From Candidatus Rickettsia kotlanii (GTDB taxonomy: Bacteria > Pseudomonadota > Alphaproteobacteria > Rickettsiales > Rickettsiaceae): a stretch of 64,000 nucleotides of DNA. Position 1 is the stretch's first letter; each line of letters begins with the position of its first letter. Under the pieces are notes generated by a model. That model did not search any database. It worked only from the letters and a program-made list of their open reading frames with translations, and was not told where the DNA came from. This document shows positions 8,360 to 18,423 of the stretch, one piece after another. The position numbers and the translations under genes are program-made. Where the stretch lies: positions 330,001-394,000 of the forward strand of contig AP027062.1 of assembly GCA_030295365.1 (NCBI GenBank), written 5' to 3'.

Positions 8360-9263
8360 TTGCAGCCCCTACATTCACTTGAGGTATAGGGCTAACTGCT
8401 ATACCTCTTACATCATGAGATGCAGCATAATCGTCAAGTATTCTTAAATAAGCATAAAGATTTGCAGCGGCTTCTATAAAGTCACCTTTTACACTTAAGT
8501 TTAATGAAAATCTTCCTGTAAGATTGCTATTGCCAAAATTTAATCCGATTTCTTTATCCTCTAAATTTATAGCATTTAGCCTAACCGGTACTTTTGGTGA
8601 ATAGTGTTTTACAAGCATTCCCGGAGCTTTTATAGTACTTGTTTCTGATGCTTTTAAAACTTCTATCCCTAGTCTTTCTCCTAAAATTTCAGCAGTTATA
8701 ACCCCTTCTCTAAGAATAGTAGGAATAACAGTTGTTGTATCGATTATCATTGACTCTAGCCCATATTTAGATTGATAGATTTCAGGTGCTAAAATAAAAA
8801 TTTCCTGATTATCCTTAAAATGTTTTGTGACATGCTCAGCGTTAGTCGGACTAATATAGTTTGAAGGATTAGCACTTGGGGCAGCTATAGGTATACCTGA
8901 TTGTCTGATAAGCTCTAACGCTACAGGATAAGACGGTATCCGAAGTGCTATGGTATTTAGTCCTGCTGTTACGCTAGGGGCAATATTTGCATTCTTTTTT
9001 AAAGGGACAACCATAGATAATGGTCCAGACCAAAAATTTTCTGCTATTTTTGTAGCTAAATCGTCAAACTCCCCTATTTCCTTTGCTTGCTCTATGGAGG
9101 AGACATGTACGATAAGCGGATTGACAGCAGGACGCTCTTTGAACTGAAAAATCTTTAAACACGCCTCATTATTTGTGGCATCCGCACCAATCCCATAGAC
9201 TGTTTCAGTCGGGAAAACAACCACTTTACCTGATTTTATAAATTGAACTGCTTTGTTTATCAT
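8325..9263 (-). CDS. L-threonylcarbamoyladenylate synthase (Sua5/TsaC)
   Basis: Makes threonylcarbamoyl-AMP from threonine, bicarbonate and ATP for the t6A37 modification of ANN-decoding tRNAs. The YrdC core is clear (FPTETVYGIGADATN, ERPAVNPLIVHV, PIAAPSANPSNYISPT), and the extra C-terminal domain of about 100 residues makes this the two-domain Sua5 type (312 aa). It is the last gene of a three-gene run: its ATG overlaps the glyS stop by 4 bases, so translational coupling with the glycyl-tRNA synthetase genes is likely. Confidence 0.93.
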   Translation of the reverse strand: MINKAVQFIKSGKVVVFPTETVYGIGADATNNEACLKIFQFKERPAVNPLIVHVSSIEQAKEIGEFDDLATKIAENFWSGPLSMVVPLKKNANIAPSVTAGLNTIALRIPSYPVALELIRQSGIPIAAPSANPSNYISPTNAEHVTKHFKDNQEIFILAPEIYQSKYGLESMIIDTTTVIPTILREGVITAEILGERLGIEVLKASETSTIKAPGMLVKHYSPKVPVRLNAINLEDKEIGLNFGNSNLTGRFSLNLSVKGDFIEAAANLYAYLRILDDYAASHDVRGIAVSPIPQVNVGAAINDRLKRAAKS

Positions 9264-11254
9264 AAGCGATTAAACTTAGCTACTTTATCAAATAATTCGC
9301 ACATATTCTGTAGTAACGACAAACGATTTTGAGCGATCTTTGGATCAGAGTCATTCACGAGTACATTATCAAAAAAGCTAGTAATGGGAATTAATAGAGA
9401 CGATAATAAATTTAAGGCTTTCTTATAATCTTTATCAGCTATACTATCTATAATTTGCAGAGAAATTTTTTGGATTACTTCAAATAATTCTTTTTCAGGT
9501 TGTGTACTAAAGAGACTCGCATCAACTAAGCCGGTAATTTTCTGATCACCAATTATATTGCTAGCTCGTTTGTAAGCATTTAATAATTGCTTGCCTGCGT
9601 CTTCTATTAAAAATTCTTTTAATGCATCAAGCTTAAAGTTTGTATCTACTAAATTTAAGTCAAGAACTGCATTAATTAACGCAATATCATAGTCATTTTT
9701 TAAAAAAAATTTTGCTCTTTCTTCAAAAAAAGACATTATTAAATTCTTATTTTCGTCAGATGAATCTTTATATAAGTTTATAGAAAAATTAATTAAATCA
9801 TTAAAATTTAGCTCTAATTTATTTTCAAGTATTATTCTTATTATACCAAGAGCTTGACGTCTTAAGGCATATGGATCACCTGAGCCGGTTGGTGTTTCCC
9901 CTGCTATCATCAAACCTACTAAACTATCTAGCTTATCGGCTAAAGCAAGTAAAGCCGCATTTCCGCTTGGTACATTGTCGCTCAAACCTTGCGGTTTATA
10001 ATGGTCTCTAATTGCAGCGGCTATTTCTGCATTTAGCCCTTCATGTTTTGCATAATAATAACCCATAATCCCCTGTAAATCAGGAAATTCCCTGACCATC
10101 TCAGAAACAAGATCACTTTTGCAAAGTCTAGCTGCTGTAATCAAATCCTTATTATTTGGAGCTATATAATTACAAATATCGGTTATGCGTTCAATTTTTT
10201 CTCTTAAATTACCAAGCTTTGCATGAAATGTTACAGCTTCTAATTGGCCTAATCTTGATTCTAAAGTTTTAGCTATATCCTGCTTACAAAAATATAAAGC
10301 ATCTGAAAGACGTGCCGATAGAACTTTCTCGTTACCTTGAATAACTAGTTCAGCATTTGTAAATCTGCCATTACTAACAAAGAGAAAATACGGTGTAAAA
10401 TTTCCTGTTTTATCAAATAAACAAAAATATTTCTGATGCGTACGCATCGAAGAAATAAGTACTTCTTCAGGTAACTCTAAAAATTTTTGCGGGATTTGTC
10501 CAAGCAGTACAACAGGAAATTCGCTAAGCCCTGCTACTTCTTCTACTAAACGATTATCTTCTTTTATAATTAAATCATGAGAATTTGCTAGTTCCAGTAA
10601 ACCGGTTTTAATTATTGCCTCTCTCTTTGTTCTTTCTAAAATAACATGATTTTCTAAAAGCTTATTTCTATAATCTTCAAAACCTGTTACTTCTAATTTT
10701 TTATTATCAGTAAGACGATGCCCATACGTAATATTATTAGCGGTTAAATGCCCAAATTGCATCGGTAATATTTCGCCGTCAAATATGCATAAAATATTTC
10801 GCAGAGGTCTAATCCATTTTATTTTGTAATCACCCCAAAACATCGATTTTGCCCAGCTATATTTATTAATAGCCTCTATAATAATCCCCGGCAAAATCTC
10901 TTTTATCTCTCTTTCTTCTGTTTTTTTGACAAAGAAATAATATAACTGATTACTAATTAATTTAGTAGACAGCTCTAATTTACTAACATTATGAGCTTTA
11001 CAAAAGCCGTTAATAGCGGCTTCCGGAGCTTCTATGCTTGGTCCTTTAATTTCTTCCTCTTTTGGCAAAGTTATCTTTGGCAAATGGGTAGCATGCAGCG
11101 TTATCCTACGAGGTCCCACGAATACTTGTACTTTTGCAAATATTTCGTTTTCTTTAAAAATTTTCGTGAATATATTTAAATAACCCTCTTTAGCATTTTT
11201 TTGCATAAAAACCGGAATTTCTTCGCTAAATAGCTCTAATAATAACTCGCTCAC
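9260..11254 (-). CDS. glyS: Glycyl-tRNA synthetase beta subunit
   Basis: Beta chain of the bacterial heterotetrameric GlyRS, carrying tRNA recognition. 664 residues; the family opening is present ([14 protein letters not shown]), with [31 protein letters not shown] and the HD-like block ending in [15 protein letters not shown]. It follows glyQ with a 4-base ATGA overlap and is overlapped in the same way by the Sua5 gene, so the three form one operon. Confidence 0.96.
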   Translation of the reverse strand: MSELLLELFSEEIPVFMQKNAKEGYLNIFTKIFKENEIFAKVQVFVGPRRITLHATHLPKITLPKEEEIKGPSIEAPEAAINGFCKAHNVSKLELSTKLISNQLYYFFVKKTEEREIKEILPGIIIEAINKYSWAKSMFWGDYKIKWIRPLRNILCIFDGEILPMQFGHLTANNITYGHRLTDNKKLEVTGFEDYRNKLLENHVILERTKREAIIKTGLLELANSHDLIIKEDNRLVEEVAGLSEFPVVLLGQIPQKFLELPEEVLISSMRTHQKYFCLFDKTGNFTPYFLFVSNGRFTNAELVIQGNEKVLSARLSDALYFCKQDIAKTLESRLGQLEAVTFHAKLGNLREKIERITDICNYIAPNNKDLITAARLCKSDLVSEMVREFPDLQGIMGYYYAKHEGLNAEIAAAIRDHYKPQGLSDNVPSGNAALLALADKLDSLVGLMIAGETPTGSGDPYALRRQALGIIRIILENKLELNFNDLINFSINLYKDSSDENKNLIMSFFEERAKFFLKNDYDIALINAVLDLNLVDTNFKLDALKEFLIEDAGKQLLNAYKRASNIIGDQKITGLVDASLFSTQPEKELFEVIQKISLQIIDSIADKDYKKALNLLSSLLIPITSFFDNVLVNDSDPKIAQNRLSLLQNMCELFDKVAKFNRL

Positions 11255-12117
11255 TTATTCATCTCCAACCATTTTGTACAACAAACTCTAGCTAAATGAC
11301 GCACCCTTAAAACATAAGAAGCACGCTCAGTGACGCTAATTACTCCAAGCGCATTTAGTTGATTAAATGCATGACTTGCCTTAAGACATTCATCATAAGC
11401 CGGCATAGGTAAATTAGCTTTGATTAATCTCTCACACTGGTCTTCGCTATCCTTGAAATGTCGCAGTAACATTTCACTATCGGCAAGCTCTAAATTATAT
11501 TTTGAAAATTGCCGTTCAGCTTCGAAATCCACTTCACCGTATTTTAAAGCTTTTTCGCCTACTTGCCCGTTCCAATCAAGCTCTCTTACTTCATCAACAC
11601 CTTGAATATATAAAGCAAGCCTCTCGAGTCCATAAGTGATTTCACCGGCAACGGGACGGCATTCAATACCGCCAATTTGCTGCATATAAGTAAATTGTGA
11701 TACTTCCATACCATTACACCATACTTCCCAGCCAAGCCCGGCAGCACCTAAGGTTGGCGACTCCCAATCATCTTCAACAAATCTAATATCATGAATTTTT
11801 AAATCTATACCTAAACATTCTAAGCTTTTAAGATATAACTCTTGAATATTATCCGGCGACGGCTTTAAGATAACTTGAAACTGATAATAATGCTGCATTC
11901 TATTAGGATGCATGCCATACCTGCTATCCCCTGGTCTTCTTGATGGCTGAACATATGCAACAGACCAAGATTTAGTACCAAGGCAGCGAAGCACAGTTGC
12001 AGGGTGAAACGTACCGGCTCCAACATGAGCATCGTAAGGCTGCAATATTGCACAGCCATAATCCTGCCAATAATTTTGTAATGTCAGAATAATTTGCTGA
12101 AATGATAGTTTTTTCAT
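11251..12117 (-). CDS. glyQ: Glycyl-tRNA synthetase alpha subunit
   Basis: Catalytic class II alpha chain of GlyRS, activating glycine. 288 residues with [17 protein letters not shown] at the start, the ATP-site segment [20 protein letters not shown], and [20 protein letters not shown], all diagnostic. First gene of the glyQ-glyS-sua5 operon; its start at 12117 leaves 31 bases to the decayed vapC behind it. Confidence 0.97.
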   Translation of the reverse strand: MKKLSFQQIILTLQNYWQDYGCAILQPYDAHVGAGTFHPATVLRCLGTKSWSVAYVQPSRRPGDSRYGMHPNRMQHYYQFQVILKPSPDNIQELYLKSLECLGIDLKIHDIRFVEDDWESPTLGAAGLGWEVWCNGMEVSQFTYMQQIGGIECRPVAGEITYGLERLALYIQGVDEVRELDWNGQVGEKALKYGEVDFEAERQFSKYNLELADSEMLLRHFKDSEDQCERLIKANLPMPAYDECLKASHAFNQLNALGVISVTERASYVLRVRHLARVCCTKWLEMNK

Positions 12118-12148
12118 AGGGTATTATTATTGGGAAAGAAAATTTTGA

Positions 12149-12561
12149 TCAGTTAAAAGGATCGAATATTTTTATATTAAACATATTATTATTATAATGT
12201 TTGATATTTCTAGTAACTAGTATCATATTGCTTTGTTTTGCCTGTGCAGCTATTAAAGCATCGATTGCATTCGTACTATTAATACTCATTAATTCACCCC
12301 ACTCCTCACATATTTCTTTGTCAATATTAAGAATTTTTTCATTATAATCTATTATTATTCTTTCTAACCATTTTTCTAATTTTAAACTTGCTATTTTAGC
12401 TTTCTTTACTAATTTTGATATTCCCTTTCTTATTTCGCTGATAGTAATACAACTTAAGTATAACTGGCTAGAATGAACAATTAAAAACCATGCTGCTACT
12501 TGAGAAGTGGATTTTTCTTTTGAATTTCAGATACAACATTAGTATCTAATAAATATTTCAT
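12149..12561 (-). pseudogene. VapC-type PIN-domain toxin, frameshifted
   Basis: Reading leftward from ATG 12561 gives MKYLLDTNVVSEIQKKNPLLK and then a stop. Shifting one base restores STSQVAAWFLIVHSSQLYLS, TISEIRKGISKLVKKAKIA, NAIDALIAAQAKQSNMILVT and RNIKHYNN to the end. The PIN-domain acidic residues (D6 in LLDTN, E in ISEIR, D in AIDAL) are all encoded, so only the frameshift kills this ribonuclease. The span of 413 bases is one short of a codon multiple. Its start overlaps the antitoxin stop by 4 bases. Confidence 0.8.
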
Positions 12562-12803
12562 AATTCAAAATCTCTAGCATACCCTTTTACTCTCTGAATA
12601 TCCAAATTATCTGTCTTAGGCATGCTCAATAAATATTCTTTGAAATCAGGTTTTTGTTTAGTAAGTTGTTTATAGTCTTTTATACTAGTAATTACAACTG
12701 CTTCTTCACCCCTTTTTGTAATACATTGAGGGGTACCATGCATTGCAATATCAATAATATTACTTAACTTATTCTTTGCTTCGTGTAACTGCTATTTATT
12801 CAT
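12558..12803 (-). pseudogene. VapB/Phd-type antitoxin with early stop
   Basis: From ATG 12803 the frame reads MNK, TAG, then QLHEAKNKLSNIIDIAMHGT, PQCITKRGEEAVVITSIKDY and on to RVKGYARDFEL. The Phd/YefM fold is recognisable, and the single lesion is codon 4 (possibly TGG to TAG). Re-initiation at an internal ATG (12743) would give 61 residues lacking the DNA-binding N-terminus. The toxin partner is also broken, so the pair is probably dead as a unit. Confidence 0.72.
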
Positions 12804-12820
12804 AAAAAATCCTCGTATAG

Positions 12821-12842
12821 CTAGATTGTCTAGACTATTATA
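12821..12842 (-). promoter_or_regulatory. vapBC promoter -10 and dyad operator candidate
   Basis: On the minus strand a perfect TATAAT lies at 12842-12837, followed at 12833-12821 by the dyad CTAGA-N3-TCTAG, about 20 bases before the antitoxin ATG. A palindrome next to the -10 box is where autoregulatory VapB/Phd antitoxins usually bind. No convincing -35 box is seen. Confidence 0.4.
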
Positions 12843-12886
12843 ATATGAAGATTTAAAAATAAAATATTTTTTATTAATTTGAGGTC

Positions 12887-13516
12887 TTAATAATACTCCT
12901 TGCCGATCTCGATTTTAGGGCGATTGTTTGCTACTCGCCAATCGTTAGTATCACGGAAAGAATAAACACAACCACAAAATTCTTGTTTATAAAAGTTCTC
13001 TTCTTTGGCAATTTCGTACATTCTGCTAGCACCACCGTCTTTACGCCAATTATAAGTCCAATAGGTCACTCCTTCATAATGAGATGCCGCCCTAGTTCCT
13101 GATTCATTAATTTGGTTCATATCTTTCCATCTAGAAATACCAAGCGAGCTAGTTATAACTTTAAAGCCGTTCTCATAAGCATATAAAGCCGTACGCTCGA
13201 AACGCATATCAAAACACATTGTACAGCGTATACCTCTCTCAGGCTCAAACTCCATCCCTTTAGCACGTCTAAACCAATTTTGCGGATCATAATCTGCATC
13301 GATAAATTCTATATTATGTTTCTCGGCAAATTTAATATTTTCGTTTTTACGAAGCTCATATTCTTTTTTAGGATGAATATTAGGATTATAGAAAAAAAGC
13401 ATAAACTTAATGCCGGTATCAATCATTTTTTCCATTAAAGGGCCAACACAAGGAGCACAACAACAATGGAGTAAAACCTTGCTTTCACCGTTTGGTATTT
13501 CAAAAACTTCGCTCAT
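12887..13516 (-). CDS. queH: Epoxyqueuosine reductase QueH
   Basis: Reduces epoxyqueuosine to queuosine in tRNA, the last step of Q synthesis; the non-orthologous alternative to QueG. The 209-residue protein has the metal/cluster cysteines of the DUF208 family: [12 protein letters not shown] at the N-terminus, [13 protein letters not shown] in the middle and [10 protein letters not shown] near the end. Its start overlaps the stop of the disrupted MFS gene upstream by 4 bases (ATGA), indicating a former operon. Confidence 0.93.
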   Translation of the reverse strand: MSEVFEIPNGESKVLLHCCCAPCVGPLMEKMIDTGIKFMLFFYNPNIHPKKEYELRKNENIKFAEKHNIEFIDADYDPQNWFRRAKGMEFEPERGIRCTMCFDMRFERTALYAYENGFKVITSSLGISRWKDMNQINESGTRAASHYEGVTYWTYNWRKDGGASRMYEIAKEENFYKQEFCGCVYSFRDTNDWRVANNRPKIEIGKEYY

Positions 13517-14768
13517 ATTATATTTACTAGATTCTTTTTATAGGTTTCTTTATAGAATTTTAGAATTATAGAAGATAACAAGGCAAGTACAATTAAATAA
13601 TATGCAATAGCATAATTGTCTCCGGTAACTTTCGTTAATATCATTACTAACATTGGAGCAGTACCGCCAAATATAGCAGCTGCAAGGTTGTATGAAAGTG
13701 CAACACCGGTAAATCTTATGCTAATCGGAAATATCTCTACTAAAACCGTTGGAATAGGCCCCATATAAATGCTAATAACTCCAGCAAATATTACTTGAGA
13801 TATTATAGCTAAAGTAAAATTCATCGACCCTAAGGCTACAAAAATAGGATAGACTGATAAAATTAACAAGATAATCCCCCATATTAGTACAGGATCTCAC
13901 CCCACCTTATCCGAAACATACACAGATATAGGAAATACTATCATCATTACGATTAATATTATACTACTAACAATTGTGCTTTGCTGATTAGTATAACCGA
14001 GTGTTTGCATAAAATTACTAATAAAAACCGTAGAAGTATAAAAAGGAGCAGTTACGGTAATATACAGACCAAGTGCGATAATTAGTTCTTTTGGGTATTT
14101 TGTTAATGTTTCTCGTAAAGGAAAACGTGCTAAACGCCCTGTTACCTTAGCTTTTTTATAAATAGGACTTTCTGCTAGGTTGTTTCTAATATATAAACCT
14201 ATGGAGCTAATAAATAAACCGGCAATAAAAGGTATCCTCCAACCCCATTCAAATAGCGTATCGGCAGGCATAAAATAAGAAAAACCGACCGCTGTACCAA
14301 GTCCAAGCAGCATACCGCCACACATACTAACAAATGAGCTACTCCCCACAAGTCCTCGCTGCTCGAACGAAGCATGTTCTACAATATACGAAATACAACC
14401 GCTAAATTCCCCTCCTAAAGCAAAACCTTGTATGAGTCTGATAATAGTTAAAATAATAGGCGCGGCAATTCCAACAGTTTTATAACTTGGTAAGAGCCCT
14501 ATCCCGGCAGTCGGTATTGCCATAGCTATAATACCCATCACAAAAGCAGGTACGTCTACCGAATCTATCACCTATATTACCGAAAATAATACCGCCGAGC
14601 GGTCGTACTACAAAGCCTGCAGCAAATACCGCAAAAGTTAACGTCTCTCGCATTCCTGGATCCGGAAAAAAAATGCTGACCTATAATATAAGCAATTTGC
14701 GCATATAATGCATAATCATACCATTCTAAAGCGTTGCCGATCATGCCGGATATTACTACTTTTCTCAT
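13513..14768 (-). pseudogene. MFS metabolite:H+ symporter (ProP-like), three lesions
   Basis: Begins MRKVVISGMIGNALEWYDYA (the metabolite-H+ symporter signature), then breaks in a T8 run near 14670. It continues in another frame as DPGMRETLTFAVFAAGFVV and RPLGGIIFGNIGDRFGRRT, shifts again near 14560, and runs as AFVMGIIAMAIPTAGIGLLP to SVYVSDKVG, where TGA at about 13896 interrupts the last third. All twelve helices are still recognisable, so decay is recent. The intact homologue at 52158 has the same architecture. Confidence 0.85.
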
Positions 14769-14878
14769 TAAGTTATTTTATTGATTTAAAAAAAGATAAT
14801 AAGAGTAATATTTTATATTCTCAAGTAAAAATAGCTTTATTTCATGCGAATAGCTTTGCTTGCGTTGATACCGTAGTC

Positions 14879-14998
14879 GTCATTGCGAGGAGCGTAGCGA
14901 TGTGGCAAGCTAGAAAAATAATTAAAAAAATTCTGATTTTACAGAATTTTTACTGGATTGCTTCGTCGAATTACTGCGTAATTCTTTTCGCAATGACT
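14879..14998. repeat. Palindromic element, family A
   Basis: Begins cgtcattgcgaggagcgtag and ends cgaattactgcgtaattc, then tcgcaatgac, with the recurring gaattactgcgtaattc inner dyad also seen at 46314. It occupies most of the gap between the broken MFS gene and the 316-aa unknown gene. Confidence 0.78.
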
Positions 14999-15003
14999 AT
15001 ATC

Positions 15004-15954
15004 CTATCTATGTTTTTCATTAACCACTTTCTTAGTTAATTTAGCATTGATTCGAAAAGGAGAAACTTTAATATTTTGTTTGATGTTTTTTATTTTTTCT
15101 TGAGAGAGAAGACTTTCTTTATCATTTTGTAATGTTTTCATAAACTTATCTATATTGCTTTGTTCTAGTTTTATTGCATTATCATTATTCAAAATTAATT
15201 CTCCAATTTTTTCACCAAGTTCAGGTGCATATCTGATGGCAAAAATTGATGCCGGTACAACTATGATAGAAAAAGCCGCTCCCGCAGTCGCAACACTGAT
15301 TGCTCCAACTAATAAAGCACAAACAGCACCGGCGATTTTTCCGGTTGCTTGTTTAAATATATTACTTTTTTGTGTAAATACTAAAGACATCTCTAATATT
15401 TTATTAAATTCTTTCTTTATATAGATGGTTGCTTCATCAATATTATTATATTTCTTCATGGCATACATTACAGAAGCCTTAAATAATTTTTTGTGAGACT
15501 CCGCGTAATTTATTATTTTATCAAAATCCTTCTCTTTTAAAAGAGTTTTAAATATATTTTTAATTTTTTCTTTTTCGGTACTATTTATTTCATCTCCAAA
15601 ATAAACTTCTACAAGATTTTCTGCTATTATATCTTGTGATTGCTCTAAAATATTATTCTTATTTTGCTCATTTTCGTCTTCAGAAGTAATCATTATTGCA
15701 AATAACTCTAATGCTACGGAAAAATTATCATCGTTAATAACCCGCATACCTAAATAATTTTTGAGTCTAGAAATACATTTATTAATATATTTTTCAGCGT
15801 CTGGTTTAGAATTAAGCCTTAGCGTATAATCTATAGCAAGCATATTTGCAATAGTAAAGCAAGTAGATTTCATAAGATTATTGACAAAATTATTAACAAT
15901 ATCTTTTTTAAATAAATTAGTATTTACGTTATTAAGTATTATTGCATTATTCAT
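15004..15954 (-). CDS. Unknown protein with hydrophobic hairpin, 316 aa
   Basis: Not recognised. Residues 1-200 are largely helical, polar and lysine/glutamate rich. A hydrophobic, alanine/glycine-rich stretch at about 205-242 (GKIAGAVCALLVGAISVATA then FSIIVVPASIFAIRYAPELG) could be a two-helix membrane hairpin, and the basic C-terminus may be cytoplasmic. No signal peptide is seen. It starts only 9 bases after the 211-aa gene, so it is the third gene of an operon with the PilO-like and PilM/N-like proteins. It could be a partner of that complex or an unrelated secreted or membrane protein. Confidence 0.6.
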   Translation of the reverse strand: MNNAIILNNVNTNLFKKDIVNNFVNNLMKSTCFTIANMLAIDYTLRLNSKPDAEKYINKCISRLKNYLGMRVINDDNFSVALELFAIMITSEDENEQNKNNILEQSQDIIAENLVEVYFGDEINSTEKEKIKNIFKTLLKEKDFDKIINYAESHKKLFKASVMYAMKKYNNIDEATIYIKKEFNKILEMSLVFTQKSNIFKQATGKIAGAVCALLVGAISVATAGAAFSIIVVPASIFAIRYAPELGEKIGELILNNDNAIKLEQSNIDKFMKTLQNDKESLLSQEKIKNIKQNIKVSPFRINAKLTKKVVNEKHR

Positions 15955-15963
15955 TTTGGTAAT

Positions 15964-16599
15964 CTATTTTGAGGCTAATTCTCTAACATACAATATCAAT
16001 TTAGCATAAATAAGATTAGGAGCATGATTTACTGAAAGTTTATATATATTCTTAGGTGTTAACACTTCTTCATTACGTACTCGTACAAAAGATATAAGAG
16101 TATTAGGAGGCATATAAGAATAAATTTCAGAGAATATTTTTAGAAAAGTCAAAAAATCTGCACACGCATATTTTATATTTATGCTATAATTATTTACATG
16201 AATCGATTCACCTTCTTCTTCAATCACCTGAATATTATTTTTAAAAAATACTGAATTTATAAATACATCTATAGGTTCTACTAAATCATATTTATTGCTT
16301 AAGCTTTTTATTTTAGGAATTAGTTCTTGATAATTTAAGCAACTCACACTACTTGGCACACTTAAATCTACATATTTGTTGTGCGATTCTAATATTCCTT
16401 CTTTAGAGTTAATGACAGAATAAAGTTTTAAAACTTCCTCTGTTAGATTTTCTTGTAAAACTTGTTTATCAAGAATAGATTTACTGTATTCTTGCTGGAC
16501 AATTTTTATTATCCAAATAGTTAAGGAAATAAAGAAGAAATATATAATAAATTGAAAAAATATAAGATTCTTTAAATACATAATATATTTTTCAAACAT
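15964..16599 (-). CDS. Bitopic membrane protein, PilO/GspM-like topology
   Basis: A 211-residue protein with one N-terminal transmembrane helix (about residues 12-33, FFQFIIYFFFISLTIWIIKI), then a helical coiled-coil-like stretch (50-80), and a mixed alpha/beta C-terminal domain that would lie in the periplasm. Size, topology and position directly after a PilM/N-like gene fit the PilO/GspM family of assembly platforms, but the sequence is too diverged for me to assign by motif. Function is inference. Confidence 0.6.
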   Translation of the reverse strand: MFEKYIMYLKNLIFFQFIIYFFFISLTIWIIKIVQQEYSKSILDKQVLQENLTEEVLKLYSVINSKEGILESHNKYVDLSVPSSVSCLNYQELIPKIKSLSNKYDLVEPIDVFINSVFFKNNIQVIEEEGESIHVNNYSINIKYACADFLTFLKIFSEIYSYMPPNTLISFVRVRNEEVLTPKNIYKLSVNHAPNLIYAKLILYVRELASK

Positions 16600-16638
16600 T
16601 ATTTTTACCTTGAGTTATTAGTGCCGTTGCATGGTTTA

Positions 16639-16722
16639 TGTCATTCCCGCATAGGTTTAAAGTTTTTTAAAAACTTGATTTATCTCGCTTTACTCTGGAT
16701 TCCCGCCTACGCAGGAATGACA
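16639..16722. repeat. Palindromic element, family B
   Basis: The 5' part tgtcattcccgcatagg pairs with the 3' part gcctacgcaggaatgaca; the inside carries ctggattcccgc. It separates the first two genes of the unknown membrane operon, leaving 130 bases between them. Confidence 0.8.
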
Positions 16723-16729
16723 TGGAATA

Positions 16730-18292
16730 TTATGTTTTATTATCAACTATATTAACCGATAAAGGGATTACTACCTTACCGAATATATCAAGTATTTTAT
16801 CCTTATATATAACATAATCTATCTGCAAATTAGATAATTTATTTTTTACGTTTGTCATATGATCATCTAGCATCTTTAGAGATTCATCTACCGATAGATT
16901 ATTAGTATGATATTTAAGTATTAATTTGATTATTAATTGTCTCTTAGAAACTAACAAAATATTATCTATATTTGTTAATTCCCATTTAATTTCTTCTAAT
17001 TTAAAAGCCGGATTTAAAGTAGTTATTAGCTTGTTAAGTAAATCAAACGGCAGTGGGACCGGTACTTCTAGTAATTTTTCTATTACATATAAATCAGCTA
17101 GGCTAGTAGTATTTTTAATATAAGGATATTTATATTTGTATTCTTGATTTGTTGCATAATATTTTTCATTAATAGAGTTTATGTCTTTGTAATTTTGTTT
17201 TGTATTATATTTGATAATACCGACCACTAATATTAATATTATAAGTAATGCACTATACAATTTAAATGTCAGATCCTTTATAGTAACTAGTTTTTTTATT
17301 GATTTTAAATTATTATTATAAGCGGGAAAACTCTTATATTCTAGAAATAGTCTACTAATATTCGTATCTATAAATCTTTCTTTTTCTAGAGTTTGCTTAT
17401 TTAGTATATTATCAACCGGTATAAAGATTACAGGGCGTTCTTCAAAATTTGTTGATTCTAATAAAAATTTTAACTCTTCATCTACTATAAGAATTATACA
17501 GGCTCTTTGGTCAAGATTACTTATATAGTTTTTAAATAATATCAAACAATCATTAATTTCTTGTTCTATAATACCTTGAACATAACCGGTTGTTTTATCA
17601 AATGGATACTCAAGATTTCTAATTGTTATTATATTATTTTTATGTTTGATAATAAATTTTATACCGCTAGCTTGTGATGCATATACACAAATTTGAAAAT
17701 AATCGTTATATTTATCATTTTCTATATTCTGCATTATTTTATTTATAATAACTTTTAGCTCTAACGTTAAAAAGTAAACGCCTTTTAAATCAAGAGATCT
17801 TTTATCTATAATGCATGAAATTATATCACTTAAGGGTGCTTCAAATGGACATGACATAATTAAAGTCGACCAAATTTCACTTGGGGTAGTAGTAATTTCG
17901 TAAACACAATGTGCTATAATGTCTTCTTTATTAAAATAACCTTCAATAAATTGTTCAATAGGATCAAGTTTAACTATTGACTGTAATATAGGTATTTGAT
18001 CGTGCCGTGTTTTACATTCACTGCCGTCAAGTAAAAAATAAATATCGCTTTTTGGAAATTTACTAAAAAAGTTTTTATAAGGATTTAAGTCTATCTGTTC
18101 CCGAGTAGGGATAAATAATTTATCTAATAATTTATTATCGAGAAAAGTACTAAGAAATACACCTTTATTACCTAGTAACACCACAATCTTTTTTCTTTTG
18201 AAAGAAAATATTTTTAATTTTGTAGCAAATTGAACAAAATGTAATTTGATCGACTCAAAAATATTTTTCATAAATAAATTTATTTTAGTCAT
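16730..18292 (-). CDS. Unknown membrane protein, PilM-PilN/GspL-like architecture, 520 aa
   Basis: Residues about 35-340 form a soluble cytoplasmic region opening with a beta-rich segment ([40 protein letters not shown]). A single transmembrane helix lies at about 344-363 ([19 protein letters not shown]), followed by roughly 150 periplasmic residues that include a coiled-coil linker and a beta-alpha-beta domain. This is the architecture of type II secretion GspL or a PilM-PilN fusion, and a PilO/GspM-sized protein follows. The resemblance is architectural, not motif-based. First gene of a three-gene minus-strand operon next to the divergent alaS. Confidence 0.62.
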   Translation of the reverse strand: MTKINLFMKNIFESIKLHFVQFATKLKIFSFKRKKIVVLLGNKGVFLSTFLDNKLLDKLFIPTREQIDLNPYKNFFSKFPKSDIYFLLDGSECKTRHDQIPILQSIVKLDPIEQFIEGYFNKEDIIAHCVYEITTTPSEIWSTLIMSCPFEAPLSDIISCIIDKRSLDLKGVYFLTLELKVIINKIMQNIENDKYNDYFQICVYASQASGIKFIIKHKNNIITIRNLEYPFDKTTGYVQGIIEQEINDCLILFKNYISNLDQRACIILIVDEELKFLLESTNFEERPVIFIPVDNILNKQTLEKERFIDTNISRLFLEYKSFPAYNNNLKSIKKLVTIKDLTFKLYSALLIILILVVGIIKYNTKQNYKDINSINEKYYATNQEYKYKYPYIKNTTSLADLYVIEKLLEVPVPLPFDLLNKLITTLNPAFKLEEIKWELTNIDNILLVSKRQLIIKLILKYHTNNLSVDESLKMLDDHMTNVKNKLSNLQIDYVIYKDKILDIFGKVVIPLSVNIVDNKT

Positions 18293-18318
18293 AATTCAAT
18301 GTATTTTACTATACTGGA

Positions 18319-18371
18319 CGTCATTTATGCGTGGGGACGTACAATTACTACGTAATTTTCCTCGCAATGAC
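18319..18371. repeat. Short remnant of palindromic element, family A
   Basis: gacgtcatttatgcgtgggg and later cgtaattttcctcgcaatgac are the two ends of the family A layout with most of the middle missing. It lies between the divergent starts of the 520-aa gene and alaS. Confidence 0.6.
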
Positions 18372-18423
18372 AAAAAATGATCCTCTCCGGCATGACATAA
18401 CATTAAATAATATATATTTTACC

